DNA of 64,000 nucleotides, from NCBI RefSeq assembly GCF_003259745.1, contig NZ_QLMC01000002.1:248001-312000 (forward strand), written 5' to 3'. Shown piece after piece: positions 16,975 through 27,092 of the stretch (position 1 is the stretch's first letter; every line of letters starts with the position of its first letter). Both the position numbers and the translations under genes were made by a program. This DNA comes from Larkinella arboricola. Lineage in GTDB: Bacteria > Bacteroidota > Bacteroidia > Cytophagales > Spirosomataceae. The notes under the pieces are model-generated. The model did no database searches and was not told the DNA's origin. It saw nothing but the letters and a program-made list of their open reading frames with translations.

Positions 16975-19533
16975 ATGTTTAAACATTTCCTAAATAGTGT
17001 TCTTCTCCTTGTTTTTTTAATCAGCAGTGACAGGGCGCTGGGGCAAGCCAGCCGTTCGGCCGAGGCTGATAAAAAAAACGTATCCCTATCGGCTCAGGGA
17101 CCCTATAATCCAAGCCGGACGCTGCAACACGATCTGATCCATACGCGGCTCGATCTGCGGTTCGACTGGGTGCGGCAGTGGGTACACGGTAAGGCTCAAC
17201 TCCGGTTTAAACCGCATTTTTATCCCCAGAACACGCTCGATGTTGACGCCAAAGGCTTCGACATTAAAGGTATTTTTCTGCTCGATACCCTGAAAACCGG
17301 CGAAACGGTATTCGACACGCTGAATTATACGTATAACGACCGGCAGAAGATTCACATCCTGCTGCCCCGGACGTACACCCGCGCCGATACCTTCGACATC
17401 CAGATTGCGTATACCGCCAAACCGAACGAACGGCCTATGGGCGGCAGTGCGGCCATTTCGCAGGATAAAGGGCTGTATTTTATCAACCACGACGGCGCCG
17501 AACCCAATAAACCCCGCCAGATCTGGACGCAGGGCGAAACCGAAGCCAACTCGTGCTGGTTTCCGACCATCGACACGCCGAACGAGAAGATGACGCAGGA
17601 AATCTACCTGACCGTCGAAAACCGGTACCGGACGCTCTCCAACGGCCAACTGATTTCATCGACCCTCAACCCCGATAGCTCGCGCACCGACTACTGGCGG
17701 CAGACGCTGCCCCACGCGCCGTATCTGGCGATGGTGGCCGTGGGCGAATTTGCCTATGTAAAGGACTCGCTGCCTGCTACACCCGAACGCGGACCGCTGG
17801 AAGTGAGCTATTACGTAGAACCGGCTTACGAATCGTCAGCCCGGGCTATCTTTGGCCGGACGCCGGAGATGGTCGAATTTTTCGAGAAAAAATTTGGCGT
17901 TCCCTACGTCTGGGAAAAATACAGCCAGATTGCCGTGCGCGATTTTGTAACCGGGGCGATGGAGAACACCACGGCAACTGTCCACGGCGAAACCGTGCAG
18001 ATGGACGAGCGGCAACTGGTAGACGGTAATTCCGACGACGTGATTGCCCACGAACTGGCGCACCACTGGTTCGGAAATTTGACTACTGCCGAATCGTGGG
18101 CCAACCTGCCGCTGAACGAAGCCTTTGCCACCTACGCCGAGTACCTCTGGCGCGAACACAAGGAGGGCGTTTACTCCGCCGACATGCACGGTCTGGATGA
18201 CCTCAATCAGTACATTGCCGAAGCCGAAACCAAGCAGGAACCCCTGATCCGGTATCATTACACCGACCGGGAGCAGATGTTCGACAGCCATTCGTACGCT
18301 AAGGGTGGGCGGGTGCTGCACCTGCTGCGGAAAACCGTGGGAGATGAAGCATTCTTCGAATCCCTGACGCTGTACCTGAAACGCCACCGCTTCAAAACCG
18401 CCGAACTGAGCGACCTCCGCGAAGCGTTCGAGGAGGTGACGGGGCAGGACCTGAACTGGTTTTTCAACCAGTGGTTTCTGAAACCGGGCCATGCGGTGAT
18501 CAAAGTCGAGAAAGAATACCGGCAGGGTGGGGTGCAGCTAACGGTTTTGCAGCAGCAGGATTCGACCCGCACGCCGATTTACCGACTGCCGGTGAAGGTC
18601 GATATCTGGGTGAAAGGCCAGAAGAAAAGCTACGACGTGGTGGTTGATAAGGCCAAACAGGTCCTGAATTTTCAGGTGGAACAACGCCCAGACCTGGTTC
18701 TGTTCGACGCTGATCACCGGATTGTGGGCACCGTTGAGCAGGAAAAAAATAAACCGGAGCTGGTTTTTCAGTTCTATCATACCGACAATTACCTCGACAA
18801 GTACGAGTCCATCACGCGGCTGGAAGACAAAAGCAACCTGATCGACTCGACGGTTCGGCACATGATGATGGACGCCATGAACGACAAATTCTGGCGGATT
18901 CGGCAGGTGGCTACCGGCAATTTTGCGGAATACGACGGTCAGGAATTTGCGGACGTAGAGCGGATTGTCCAGAGCAAAGCCCGAAACGATGCCAAGTCGC
19001 TGGTACGGCAGGAGGCTATCAACACGCTGGCATCGTACGCCGATAACGTCAACGATCCGCTTTTCCGGGAGGCCCTGAACGATACGTCGTACGCCGTGGT
19101 GTCGTCGGCGCTGGATTCGTACCTGCTGTCAAAGCCGGGTGATGCCAGTGAAATAGCCACCCGGTTTGAGAACGTACCCAACGGGGAGATTGTGACGGCG
19201 GTTGCCAATTACTACGCCAGTTCTCCCGACACGAGCCGCTACAATTGGTTCATCAACAAGATGAATACCATGAAACCGCAGGACTTGTATAACTTTTTGC
19301 AGGTTTTTGGCAAATACCTCATTCGCTCCGGCGCCGATATGCAGCGGCAGGCCATTCCGATGCTGGAAGTGATGGCCCGCACGAGTCCGGCCTATTTTGT
19401 CCGGTTCGGAGCCTATCAGGTGCTGGGTTTGTTGCAGGACATTGAGGGCGTCAAATCCATGCGCAAGGACATCCGCCTGAGTGAGCGCGATCCGAAATTG
19501 AAAGAGATGTACGAGCAGTTCAAAGATTTTTAA
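16975..19533 (+). CDS. M1-family zinc aminopeptidase, exported, with HEAT-like C-terminus
   Basis: 852 aa from the ATG at 16975; an in-frame GTG at 16963 is less likely because the signal peptide (MFKHFLNSVLLLVFLISS...GQA) begins at the ATG. The catalytic domain has the substrate-binding GAMEN motif near residue 320 and the zinc site HELAHHW...NEAFATY (HExxH-x18-E) near 360. It removes N-terminal residues from peptides in the periplasm or at the surface. Residues about 600-850 form helical repeats typical of the M1 C-terminal domain. Confidence 0.93.
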   Translation: MFKHFLNSVLLLVFLISSDRALGQASRSAEADKKNVSLSAQGPYNPSRTLQHDLIHTRLDLRFDWVRQWVHGKAQLRFKPHFYPQNTLDVDAKGFDIKGIFLLDTLKTGETVFDTLNYTYNDRQKIHILLPRTYTRADTFDIQIAYTAKPNERPMGGSAAISQDKGLYFINHDGAEPNKPRQIWTQGETEANSCWFPTIDTPNEKMTQEIYLTVENRYRTLSNGQLISSTLNPDSSRTDYWRQTLPHAPYLAMVAVGEFAYVKDSLPATPERGPLEVSYYVEPAYESSARAIFGRTPEMVEFFEKKFGVPYVWEKYSQIAVRDFVTGAMENTTATVHGETVQMDERQLVDGNSDDVIAHELAHHWFGNLTTAESWANLPLNEAFATYAEYLWREHKEGVYSADMHGLDDLNQYIAEAETKQEPLIRYHYTDREQMFDSHSYAKGGRVLHLLRKTVGDEAFFESLTLYLKRHRFKTAELSDLREAFEEVTGQDLNWFFNQWFLKPGHAVIKVEKEYRQGGVQLTVLQQQDSTRTPIYRLPVKVDIWVKGQKKSYDVVVDKAKQVLNFQVEQRPDLVLFDADHRIVGTVEQEKNKPELVFQFYHTDNYLDKYESITRLEDKSNLIDSTVRHMMMDAMNDKFWRIRQVATGNFAEYDGQEFADVERIVQSKARNDAKSLVRQEAINTLASYADNVNDPLFREALNDTSYAVVSSALDSYLLSKPGDASEIATRFENVPNGEIVTAVANYYASSPDTSRYNWFINKMNTMKPQDLYNFLQVFGKYLIRSGADMQRQAIPMLEVMARTSPAYFVRFGAYQVLGLLQDIEGVKSMRKDIRLSERDPKLKEMYEQFKDF

Positions 19534-19567
19534 ACATAAAATTACCCAACAAACTCCTACAATACCT

Positions 19568-20638
19568 ATGAAGAAAACCCTCATCACTTCCATTTTTATT
19601 GCCTTTCTAGGCATCACAACCCTGCTGGCCGGGCCGATTGATGGGAAATGGACCGGAAAAATTGCGGATGATTACGCGTTGGTTCTGAACCTGAAGGCCG
19701 AAGGCAACAAATTAACGGGAACCATCGGTAACAACGATGGCGATCTGCCCATTAATGACGGTAAAGTAAATGGCAACGAATTTTCGTTTACTACGGAATA
19801 CCAGGGCAATAAGCTTCCGGTTAAGGGGCGTGTAGAAGGCGAAAAGCTGTATTTATCCGTCGATTACAACGGTACGGAACTGACCGGTACCTTCACCAAA
19901 CAGGGCGGTTCGGCTACAGCCAGCGCCCCGGAACGAAAAATGAAACCGGAAGATACAGAAGCCTGGAACCCCGTGCCGAAAGTGATTACCCCGGGCAAAA
20001 CGCCCCTGGATGCGCCCTCCGACGCCATCATTCTGTTCGACGGCAAAAACCTGGATCAATGGGTGTCGGTGAAAGACAAATCGCCCGCACAGTGGACGGT
20101 GAAAAACGGTGTGCTGACCGTCAACAAAGCCGTTGGCAACATCGAAACCAAGCGTGCGTTCAAGAATTACCAGCTTCACATCGAGTGGAAAATCCCGGAA
20201 AAAATTACGCTGACGGGCCAAAGCCGGGGCAACAGCGGTATCTTCCTGGCATCAACCGGCCCCGGTGATGCGGGTTACGAGTTGCAGGTGCTGGATTCAT
20301 ACGAGAACAAAACTTACTCGAACGGCCAGGCCGGTAGCATTTACAAGCAGGGAATTCCCCTGGCCAACGCCAGCAAAAAACCGGGTGAGTGGCAGGTGTA
20401 CGACGTGATCTGGACGGCCCCGACGTTCAACGCCGACGGTTCGGTGCAGACACCCGCCCACGTTACGGTAATTCATAATGGAGCCGTCGTACAAAATAAC
20501 TTTGAGCTGAAAGGCGAAACGGTTTACATCGGCCAGCCGCAGTACAAAAAATACGACAGTGCGCCGATCAAGCTTCAGGCTCACGGCGACCCCAGCGAAC
20601 CAATCAGCTTTCGGAACATTTGGGTTCGGGAGTTGTAA
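19568..20638 (+). CDS. Exported DUF1080 (3-keto-disaccharide hydrolase) protein
   Basis: 356 aa with a signal peptide (MKKTLITSIFIAFLGITTLLAG). Residues about 22-115 are a small beta domain (IDGKWTGKIADDYALVLNLK...GTFTKQ) seen in other Bacteroidetes hydrolases. Residues about 150-355 are the DUF1080 jelly roll (AIILFDGKNLDQWVS...HIEWKIPE...SGIFL...GYELQVLDS), which is linked to glucan and keto-sugar hydrolysis. Substrate is not predictable. It follows the M1 peptidase by 34 bases and ends at a terminator. Confidence 0.85.
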   Translation: MKKTLITSIFIAFLGITTLLAGPIDGKWTGKIADDYALVLNLKAEGNKLTGTIGNNDGDLPINDGKVNGNEFSFTTEYQGNKLPVKGRVEGEKLYLSVDYNGTELTGTFTKQGGSATASAPERKMKPEDTEAWNPVPKVITPGKTPLDAPSDAIILFDGKNLDQWVSVKDKSPAQWTVKNGVLTVNKAVGNIETKRAFKNYQLHIEWKIPEKITLTGQSRGNSGIFLASTGPGDAGYELQVLDSYENKTYSNGQAGSIYKQGIPLANASKKPGEWQVYDVIWTAPTFNADGSVQTPAHVTVIHNGAVVQNNFELKGETVYIGQPQYKKYDSAPIKLQAHGDPSEPISFRNIWVREL

Positions 20639-20665
20639 AATTCCTCAGGGCATACAGTTTTATCG

Positions 20666-20693
20666 AAGGGCAGCCACTGGCTGCCCTTTTTTT
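20666..20693 (+). terminator. Rho-independent terminator after DUF1080 gene
   Basis: Hairpin AAGGGCAGCC / GGCTGCCCTT with a three-base loop, followed by seven T residues. Confidence 0.9.
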
Positions 20694-20851
20694 GCATTTT
20701 CTCCGGAGAAAGAAAAAGAAATTTGAAAGAAAAATGGCCATTTTTAGGATTTTGGTGCGATTGTATTGGATTTATTAGATTTTGTTTGAAGGTGTTACAC
20801 CAGCGTCATGAAATGTTACGACCGTGCTAACGGCTTCGGGCAGGTCGGTTG

Positions 20852-20859
20852 TAGGTTTG
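20852..20859 (+). promoter_or_regulatory. Bacteroidetes-type -7 element (TAGGTTTG)
   Basis: Exact match to the TAnnTTTG consensus 51 bases upstream of the lipoprotein start at 20910. No clear -33 TTG partner is visible. If used, transcription would begin near 20865, which rules out in-frame ATGs further upstream as the gene start. Confidence 0.4.
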
Positions 20860-20909
20860 CATCGTCGGACGAATCGACGCCAAACAGACAACAAATTCTA
20901 ATCACGCTC

Positions 20910-21290
20910 ATGAAAAAGATTACCCTCTTTGCCGCGGTTCTGCTGGCAATGGCCGGTTGTAAAGACGCAACCGAGGAGCTTCAACCGCAGCCAGTCAGTA
21001 CTGGCTCGTACCTCATTTACACCACGTTACCCACCCTGAAATTTGACCAGCTGGAGCTGAAAGTGAACGGCACAATGGTCGGAAGGCTGACGGCTCCCTT
21101 TGTGGCTTCGGGCCACCGGGAAGTTCCGGAGTCGTCCATGTCCAACACGGTGCTGCGTATCGAACGGCCCCAGGGCAGCTACACGCTCGATGCAGTGGCA
21201 ATCCTGAAGGGGCAGAAAACGGTGGCGTGGTCGACGCCCCTGCGGTTTGAAACTGCTAAAATAAAACGGTCTAATTTACAGGCCGAGTAA
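20910..21290 (+). CDS. Small lipoprotein of unknown function
   Basis: 126 aa from the ATG at 20910, chosen because it begins a lipoprotein signal peptide (MKKITLFAAVLLAMAGC, lipobox AMAGC). The rest is beta-rich with paired strands (LELKVNGTMVGRLTAPF..., LRIERPQGSYTLDAVAILKGQKTVAWSTPLRF), compatible with a small immunoglobulin-like sandwich. I do not recognise a family. It is the first of three exported proteins in a row on this strand. Confidence 0.6.
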   Translation: MKKITLFAAVLLAMAGCKDATEELQPQPVSTGSYLIYTTLPTLKFDQLELKVNGTMVGRLTAPFVASGHREVPESSMSNTVLRIERPQGSYTLDAVAILKGQKTVAWSTPLRFETAKIKRSNLQAE

Positions 21291-21327
21291 TTCGTAATCC
21301 ATCCACACAAATCCATTTCAAACAATC

Positions 21328-22542
21328 ATGAGAAAGATCATTCTTTCCCTGGCCCTGATTGCGGCCAGCCAGAGCCTGCAGGCCCAAACCAACATTGTTC
21401 TTAAACCTAATTCGGTCACCCCCGGCGTGGGCAACATTGTTGCGGGCCGCAATAACAGTACGGTTATGAAAGGTGAGAACAATGTCATTATGGGCTACGG
21501 AGCGGGACAAAACAGCACCACGGGCTCGAGCAATGTATTCATCGGCAATACGGCAGGGGCTTTTAACACCACGGGTTGGAGTAACGTAGCAATCGGAACG
21601 GGGGCCGGACAAAAGAATACAACTGGCCAATACAATATCTTCCTGGGAATTACATCGGGGCATAGTATGACTTTGGGAGACGGTAATACCTTTTTAGGGG
21701 CGGGAGCAGGCTATTATCTTGAGAAGGGAACAGACAATATATTTATTGGATCAAGCTCCGGAAAAGACGTTACCAAAAGCATGAATAACACCTTGATCGG
21801 ACCGAAAACGTCTCTAGGCCAGTCGGGCGGTTATATAGGTACGGTGAACGCGACGGCCATTGGTTACAATGCCCGGGTCGAAGTTCCCAACGGGGTGGTG
21901 CTGGGAAGCACTGATGCCGTGGTGGGCATTGGAACCTCGGCCCCCACGGTTCGCCTGCACGTCAAAAGCAATCAGACCAATAAATCAGGTGTGCGGCTGG
22001 AAAACCTGACCAGCAACAGCCCGGCTACCCGTCTTAATCAGAGCAAATTCCTGACGGTTGACGAGCAGGGTAACATCGTGATGGGCACAACCCGCAGCAC
22101 AGCCCGTCTGGGCGCTGAGGAGGAAACGGCGTTGTGGAAACCGGTGGGCGATCACCTCCAATCGACGCACAAAGGCGGTCTGATCATCGGCGACGGCATC
22201 AGCCAGACCCCGGCGGGCTACCGGCTCTACGTCTCCGATGGTATTTTAACCGAGAAAGTAAAGGTGGCCATCAAAACCACCAACGACTGGTCGGACCGGG
22301 TGTTCGAGAAGGATTATAAATTGCGGACTCTGGACGAAGTGGAGCAGCACATCCAGAAACACGGTTATCTGCCCGGGGTACCATCGGCGCGCGAAGTGGT
22401 AGAGAAAGGCATTGATATTGGCAAGATGGACGCCAAACTGCTGGAAAAAGTCGAAGAGTTGACCCTGTATCTGTTGCAGCAGAAAAAGCAGATCGAGCAT
22501 TTGCAGGAGCAGCTTTCCCTGGTCGTAGCGAATAAAAAATAA
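21328..22542 (+). CDS. Exported protein with YadA-head-like repeats and coiled-coil tail
   Basis: 404 aa. Signal peptide MRKIILSLALIAASQSLQA. Residues about 30-190 are 14-17-residue repeats of the form N-x-x-I/F-G-x-x-A/S-G-x-x-x-T-x-G (NVFIGNTAGAFNTTG, NVAIGTGAGQKNTTG, NIFIGSSSGKDVTKS), as in trimeric autotransporter head domains. The end (VFEKDYKLRTLDEVEQHIQKHGYLPG... then KVEELTLYLLQQKKQIEHLQEQL) is the coiled-coil tail common in Bacteroidetes tail-fibre-like proteins. There is no outer-membrane anchor barrel and no T9SS tail. It is probably a trimeric surface or matrix protein; this is inference. Confidence 0.75.
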   Translation: MRKIILSLALIAASQSLQAQTNIVLKPNSVTPGVGNIVAGRNNSTVMKGENNVIMGYGAGQNSTTGSSNVFIGNTAGAFNTTGWSNVAIGTGAGQKNTTGQYNIFLGITSGHSMTLGDGNTFLGAGAGYYLEKGTDNIFIGSSSGKDVTKSMNNTLIGPKTSLGQSGGYIGTVNATAIGYNARVEVPNGVVLGSTDAVVGIGTSAPTVRLHVKSNQTNKSGVRLENLTSNSPATRLNQSKFLTVDEQGNIVMGTTRSTARLGAEEETALWKPVGDHLQSTHKGGLIIGDGISQTPAGYRLYVSDGILTEKVKVAIKTTNDWSDRVFEKDYKLRTLDEVEQHIQKHGYLPGVPSAREVVEKGIDIGKMDAKLLEKVEELTLYLLQQKKQIEHLQEQLSLVVANKK

Positions 22543-22560
22543 AGGTTCGTCCTCAAAGCC

Positions 22561-22884
22561 ATGAAAACAATCGCAATGCTGCTGGCCTTCACCGGTCTGA
22601 TGACCCTGACGGCAGCCCATACCAACGCCAACGATCACCTGAAGCTGAACAGCACCGTAAACGCTAAAGAAGTGAAAACAGAGCAGGCTCAGCGCTCCAT
22701 TGTTCTGCTACCCGGTTTTGCCGTCCAGTCGGGAGCCGTTTTCCAGGCCAGCGTGGGCGATGCGTCGCTCAAATCGGTGGTGACAATCGGTAAATACGGC
22801 GAAGAGCTGGTCCGGCCCATTCGGATTGAACCCGCAGCCGAACCGTCGGAAACCAACGCCAAAACAAGTGTGAATCAACCGTAG
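22561..22884 (+). CDS. Small exported protein with coathanger-stack-like motif
   Basis: 107 aa, 18 bases after the preceding gene. Signal peptide MKTIAMLLAFTGLMTLTAA. The stretch IVLLPGFAVQSGAVFQASVG matches the I-x-L-x-PGF-x-A-x-x-G-x-x-F-x-A repeat that ends many Bacteroidetes surface proteins (3-coathanger stack domain). Here that motif is nearly the entire mature protein. It may pair with the upstream repeat protein; that is inferred only from proximity. Confidence 0.6.
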   Translation: MKTIAMLLAFTGLMTLTAAHTNANDHLKLNSTVNAKEVKTEQAQRSIVLLPGFAVQSGAVFQASVGDASLKSVVTIGKYGEELVRPIRIEPAAEPSETNAKTSVNQP

Positions 22885-22902
22885 GACTGTACGTGCGTGG
22901 TT

Positions 22903-22934
22903 AAAAACCGTCCGGCTAACCGGACGGTTTTTTT
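22903..22934 (+). terminator. Rho-independent terminator
   Basis: Hairpin AAACCGTCCGG / CCGGACGGTTT with a 4-base loop and a T-run, closing the three-gene exported-protein block. Confidence 0.92.
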
Positions 22935-23044
22935 GTGGAACGCAGGCCGAAATCGAAACCAGAACCCGTACGAAGGTTGTTACCAAGTTGTACAATTGAC
23001 GGGATTTGTGTTTCTTGACGGCCTCTTCCGTTATTCTGCATTCA

Positions 23045-26020
23045 ATGACAAAACCACAAAAGAAACTCTTCTTACTGGACGCGCTGGCTCTGATCTACCG
23101 CGCCCATTTTGCCTTTAGTAAGTCACCCCGAATTAACTCGCGGGGCCTGAATACCAGTTGCGTGTTCGGCTTTACGAATGCGCTGCTGGAAATTCTTCAG
23201 AAAGAAAAGCCGACTCACATCGGCGTTGCGTTCGATAGCAGTAAAAAAACCTTCCGGCACGACACGTTTGTCGATTACAAGGCCAACCGTCAGGCCATGC
23301 CCGAGGACATCAGCATCGCCATTCCGTACGTGAAAAGGCTGGTCGAGGCTATGAATATTCCCATCCTGATTCTGGATGGTTATGAAGCGGACGACATCAT
23401 CGGAACGCTCGCCAAACGGGCCGCCAGGGCTGATTTTGAGGTGTTTATGATGACTCCGGATAAGGACTATGGCCAGTTGGTGGAAGATCATATTTACGTA
23501 TACCGTCCGGCTTTCATGGGCAAGGCCGCCGAAAAGCTGGGCGTAAAAGAAGTGCTGGACCGCTGGCAGATTCAGGAAATCAGTCAGGTGACCGATATGC
23601 TGGGGTTGATGGGCGATTCGGTCGATAACATTCCGGGGATTCCGGGCGTGGGCGAAAAAACCGCCCAAAAACTGGTTGCCGAGTTCGGAACCGTCGAAAA
23701 TCTGATTGCCAATACCGACAAGCTGAAAGGCAAGCTGAAAGAAAACGTCGTGCAATTTGCGCAACAGGGCCTGTTGTCGAAGCAACTGGCGACGATTCAC
23801 CTGGATGTACCGCTTGATTTCAACGAAAACGCCCTGCTGTATACCGATCCGGATAAACCCAAATTATCGGCGCTGCTGGATGAGCTTGAGTTTCGGCAAC
23901 TGCGTCGTCGGCTGGTAGGGGATGATGACGCGGACCCGATTCCGTTCCCGGTTGTACCCCGTCCGGCTCCGAAAGGACAGATGAATTTGTTCGATGAGGA
24001 AACCGTTCTGGCTCCTGCCGCTCTGCCCGGTACCGAAAAACCGTCCGGTACGGCTGATCTGCCTTTTATAGAGGAGCCGCAACCTGCCCGTGATGCGTCT
24101 ATTGCGGCTTTTGAAAAAAACGCCCGCCCGGCGGTGGTAGGAAATACGCCGGATATCCAGCCGGATTGGACGGAAACCGAACCCGACGAGCGAAAACACG
24201 AGCCCCGGCGCACGATTTACTCGGTGGTCCATGACTACCGGCTGGTCGATACGCCTGAATTGCGAGAAAGTCTGGTGTATTATCTGAACCAGCAGGAAAC
24301 CATCTGTTTCGATTCGGAAACCACCTCAACCGACCCTGTGGAGGCCGATCTGGTGGGCCTGTCGTTTGCCTACCGCAAGGGCGAAGCGTTCTACGTGCCC
24401 GTACCGTCCGACCGTGAGGGAGCGCAGGCCATTGTCGAGGAGTTTCGGAGCGTATTCGAGAATCCGGCCATCGTCAAGGTGGGCCAGAACCTCAAGTACG
24501 ACATGCTGATGCTGAAAAAATACGGTATTGAGGTTCAGGGCAAGCTGTTCGATACGATGGTGGCGCATTACCTGATCGAACCAGAGCAGCGGCACAACAT
24601 GGACATCATGGCGATGACCTACCTGAATTACGACCCGGTTTCGATTGAAACGCTGATCGGTAAAAAAGGTCCGAAACAGTTGTCAATGCGCGATGTGGAC
24701 GTTCAGAAAGTGGTTGAATATGCCGGGGAGGATGCCGACATTACGCTGCAACTGAAAGACATCTTTATGCCGATGCTGGAGAAGAACCAGCTCAACAAGC
24801 TGTTCGATGAGGTGGAAATGCCGCTGGTGCGCGTGCTGAGTGAGATGGAACTGGGCGGTGTCAAAGTGGACGAAAACGCCCTGAACGAACTTTCGGCCAC
24901 GCTGGAAACCGATATGCGGCAGGTCCAGAGCGAAATTTTCGAACTCGCGGGCGGCCCGTTCAACATCGGTTCGCCAAAGCAACTCGGCGAAGTCCTGTTT
25001 GATAAACTGAAGCTTGACAACAAAGCGAAAAAAACCAAAACCGGCCAGTATGCCACGGGTGAGGAGGTGCTGACCGAACTGGAAGCCGATCACGAAATTG
25101 CTCGTAAGATTCTGGATTACCGGGAGTTGGTGAAGCTGAAAAATACGTACGTCGACGCACTGCCGCTGCTGATTAGTCCGCGCGATGGTCGGATTCATAC
25201 CTCGTTCAACCAGGCGGTGGCCGCTACCGGCCGCTTGAGTTCGACCAACCCGAACCTGCAAAACATTCCGATCCGGACACCCCGGGGCCGTGAAATCCGG
25301 AAAGCGTTTGTGCCGCACAGCGATGAGTTCCTGATTATGTCGGCGGATTATTCGCAGATCGAACTGCGGATTATGGCGGCTTTCAGCGGGGATCAGACCA
25401 TGCTCGATGCGTTCAACAACGGGATTGACATTCACATGCAGACGGCCAGCAAGGTGTTTAAAGTACCGCTGGATCAGGTGGATTCGGACATGCGCCGGAA
25501 AGCCAAAATGGTCAATTTTGGCATTATCTACGGTATTTCAGCGTTTGGTCTGGCCCGTCGGCTGCGGATTCCGCGCAAGGAAGCGTCCGAGATTATTCAG
25601 GAATATTTTGCGGGATTTCCGGCTATCAAACAGTATATGGATAAGTCGATTGAGAAAGCGCGGGAGTGTGAATACGCAGAAACCATTCTGGGCCGACGCC
25701 GGTATCTGCGCGACATCAACTCGCGGAACATGACCGACCGGAGTTTTGCCGAGCGCAACGCCATCAACGCACCCATTCAGGGGTCGGCGGCTGATATGAT
25801 CAAAATTGCCATGATCAAAATCGATGAATTTATCCGCGAAAACCGTCTGAAATCGCGCATGATTCTGACGGTTCATGACGAATTGGTTTTCGATGCGCAC
25901 AAGGACGAACTGGATTTGCTGAGGGAGAATGTGGCGCATTTGATGGCAAACGCCATTCCGCTGGCCGTCAAGATGGAAACCGGAATCGGCGTGGGCGTCA
26001 ACTGGCTCGATGCGCATTGA
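23045..26020 (+). CDS. polA: DNA polymerase I
   Basis: 991 aa from the ATG at 23045 (MTKPQKKLFLLDAL). N-terminal 5'-3' exonuclease (residues 1-300, DGYEADDIIGTLA, GDSVDNIPGIPGVGEKTA). A 100-residue Pro/Glu-rich linker follows, then a 3'-5' exonuclease with intact ExoI (FDSETT), ExoII (GQNLKYDMLML) and ExoIII (YAGEDAD), so proofreading is retained. The polymerase domain has motif A (ADYSQIELRI), motif B (RRKAKMVNFGIIYG) and motif C (VHDELVFD). It fills gaps in replication and repair. Confidence 0.97.
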   Translation: MTKPQKKLFLLDALALIYRAHFAFSKSPRINSRGLNTSCVFGFTNALLEILQKEKPTHIGVAFDSSKKTFRHDTFVDYKANRQAMPEDISIAIPYVKRLVEAMNIPILILDGYEADDIIGTLAKRAARADFEVFMMTPDKDYGQLVEDHIYVYRPAFMGKAAEKLGVKEVLDRWQIQEISQVTDMLGLMGDSVDNIPGIPGVGEKTAQKLVAEFGTVENLIANTDKLKGKLKENVVQFAQQGLLSKQLATIHLDVPLDFNENALLYTDPDKPKLSALLDELEFRQLRRRLVGDDDADPIPFPVVPRPAPKGQMNLFDEETVLAPAALPGTEKPSGTADLPFIEEPQPARDASIAAFEKNARPAVVGNTPDIQPDWTETEPDERKHEPRRTIYSVVHDYRLVDTPELRESLVYYLNQQETICFDSETTSTDPVEADLVGLSFAYRKGEAFYVPVPSDREGAQAIVEEFRSVFENPAIVKVGQNLKYDMLMLKKYGIEVQGKLFDTMVAHYLIEPEQRHNMDIMAMTYLNYDPVSIETLIGKKGPKQLSMRDVDVQKVVEYAGEDADITLQLKDIFMPMLEKNQLNKLFDEVEMPLVRVLSEMELGGVKVDENALNELSATLETDMRQVQSEIFELAGGPFNIGSPKQLGEVLFDKLKLDNKAKKTKTGQYATGEEVLTELEADHEIARKILDYRELVKLKNTYVDALPLLISPRDGRIHTSFNQAVAATGRLSSTNPNLQNIPIRTPRGREIRKAFVPHSDEFLIMSADYSQIELRIMAAFSGDQTMLDAFNNGIDIHMQTASKVFKVPLDQVDSDMRRKAKMVNFGIIYGISAFGLARRLRIPRKEASEIIQEYFAGFPAIKQYMDKSIEKARECEYAETILGRRRYLRDINSRNMTDRSFAERNAINAPIQGSAADMIKIAMIKIDEFIRENRLKSRMILTVHDELVFDAHKDELDLLRENVAHLMANAIPLAVKMETGIGVGVNWLDAH

Positions 26021-26183
26021 GTTCAAAGAAACGTTCTATCGCGGAGTTGAGCGGAGTATCTCTGCTTACCTCCGCGATACAGCTTTTCTTCGCTACAGAA
26101 GTGTTCATAACAAAGAATTAACAGGGTTTTCGGGAAGGACGCCTTGTTTTTTTGTTAGTATAGAATCACTAATCCCTCGCAAA

Positions 26184-27050
26184 ATGAAAAACATACTGGT
26201 TCCCACGGACTTTACCGGTACTTCTGAACGAGCCCTCGCCTGGGCAAAATTTCTGGCGAAGCATTACAGCCAGGACGGTCAGGAGACGCTGCTGACGCTC
26301 GCCCATGTTACCCAACCCTATATTCCGGATTCTACGCTGCCAACGGGTGAGGTTGGCATCGGGATGATGGCCGTACAGGAAATGGAAGACGTCGGGGAAT
26401 TAAATTTGCAGGAAATCGCCGATCAGCTCGAAAGGGAGGGATTCAAGACCCGCATCGAAAGCCGGGTGGGTTCCATTGACAGCGAGATTGTCGATGTTGC
26501 CGATGAGCTGAAACCGGACCTAATTGTGATGGGCCGGAGCCATATCGACTCCTTTTTTGACTGGCTGGCGGGAAGCTCGGCGGCCGATGTGGCCATGACG
26601 GCTCATTGCCCGGTGCTGGTTGTTCCTACGCCCGATCCCAGTCGGAATTACCCCGTTCAGTTGCAGAACATTGCCTACGCTACCCAACTGGAGTTTGACG
26701 AAAATCACATTTTGCGGCCGGTGGTGCAACTCGCCCGCACGTTTCAGTCCAACCTGCGGCTGGTCAAAATCCAGGCGCTGAATCAGCCGAATGTTCGCGA
26801 CGACCGGCAATATCTGACGCAGATTCAGGCGGAATTTGGTCAGCAGCGGTTTGTGGAAGATACCGTTGATGCCGACAACGTGATTGAAGGACTGACGAAA
26901 TACACCCAAACCCATCAGGTTGATTTATTGGTGATGGCAACCCGCGAACGGGATTTCCTGAGTAAACTGCTGAATCCGAGCCTGACCAAGCGTATGGTAT
27001 TGAACTCCGACGTGCCGGTGCTGGTCTATCACGCGGAGGAAAACTACTGA
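26184..27050 (+). CDS. Universal stress protein, two USP domains
   Basis: 288 aa from the ATG at 26184, where the family N-terminus MKNILVPTDFTGTSERAL begins; the open frame upstream overlaps polA but is not conserved-looking. Domain 1 (1-150) ends with the ATP-binding-like loop MGRSHIDSFFDWLAGSSAADV followed by PVLVVP. Domain 2 (150-288) has VMATRERDFLSKLLNPSLTKRM and PVLVYH. The G-2x-G-9x-G(S/T) pattern is imperfect in both. Its signal and partners are not predictable. Confidence 0.85.
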   Translation: MKNILVPTDFTGTSERALAWAKFLAKHYSQDGQETLLTLAHVTQPYIPDSTLPTGEVGIGMMAVQEMEDVGELNLQEIADQLEREGFKTRIESRVGSIDSEIVDVADELKPDLIVMGRSHIDSFFDWLAGSSAADVAMTAHCPVLVVPTPDPSRNYPVQLQNIAYATQLEFDENHILRPVVQLARTFQSNLRLVKIQALNQPNVRDDRQYLTQIQAEFGQQRFVEDTVDADNVIEGLTKYTQTHQVDLLVMATRERDFLSKLLNPSLTKRMVLNSDVPVLVYHAEENY

Positions 27051-27092
27051 CACGTACCCGCAACCGGATACCGGCCCTGGGCGTGCAGTCTT

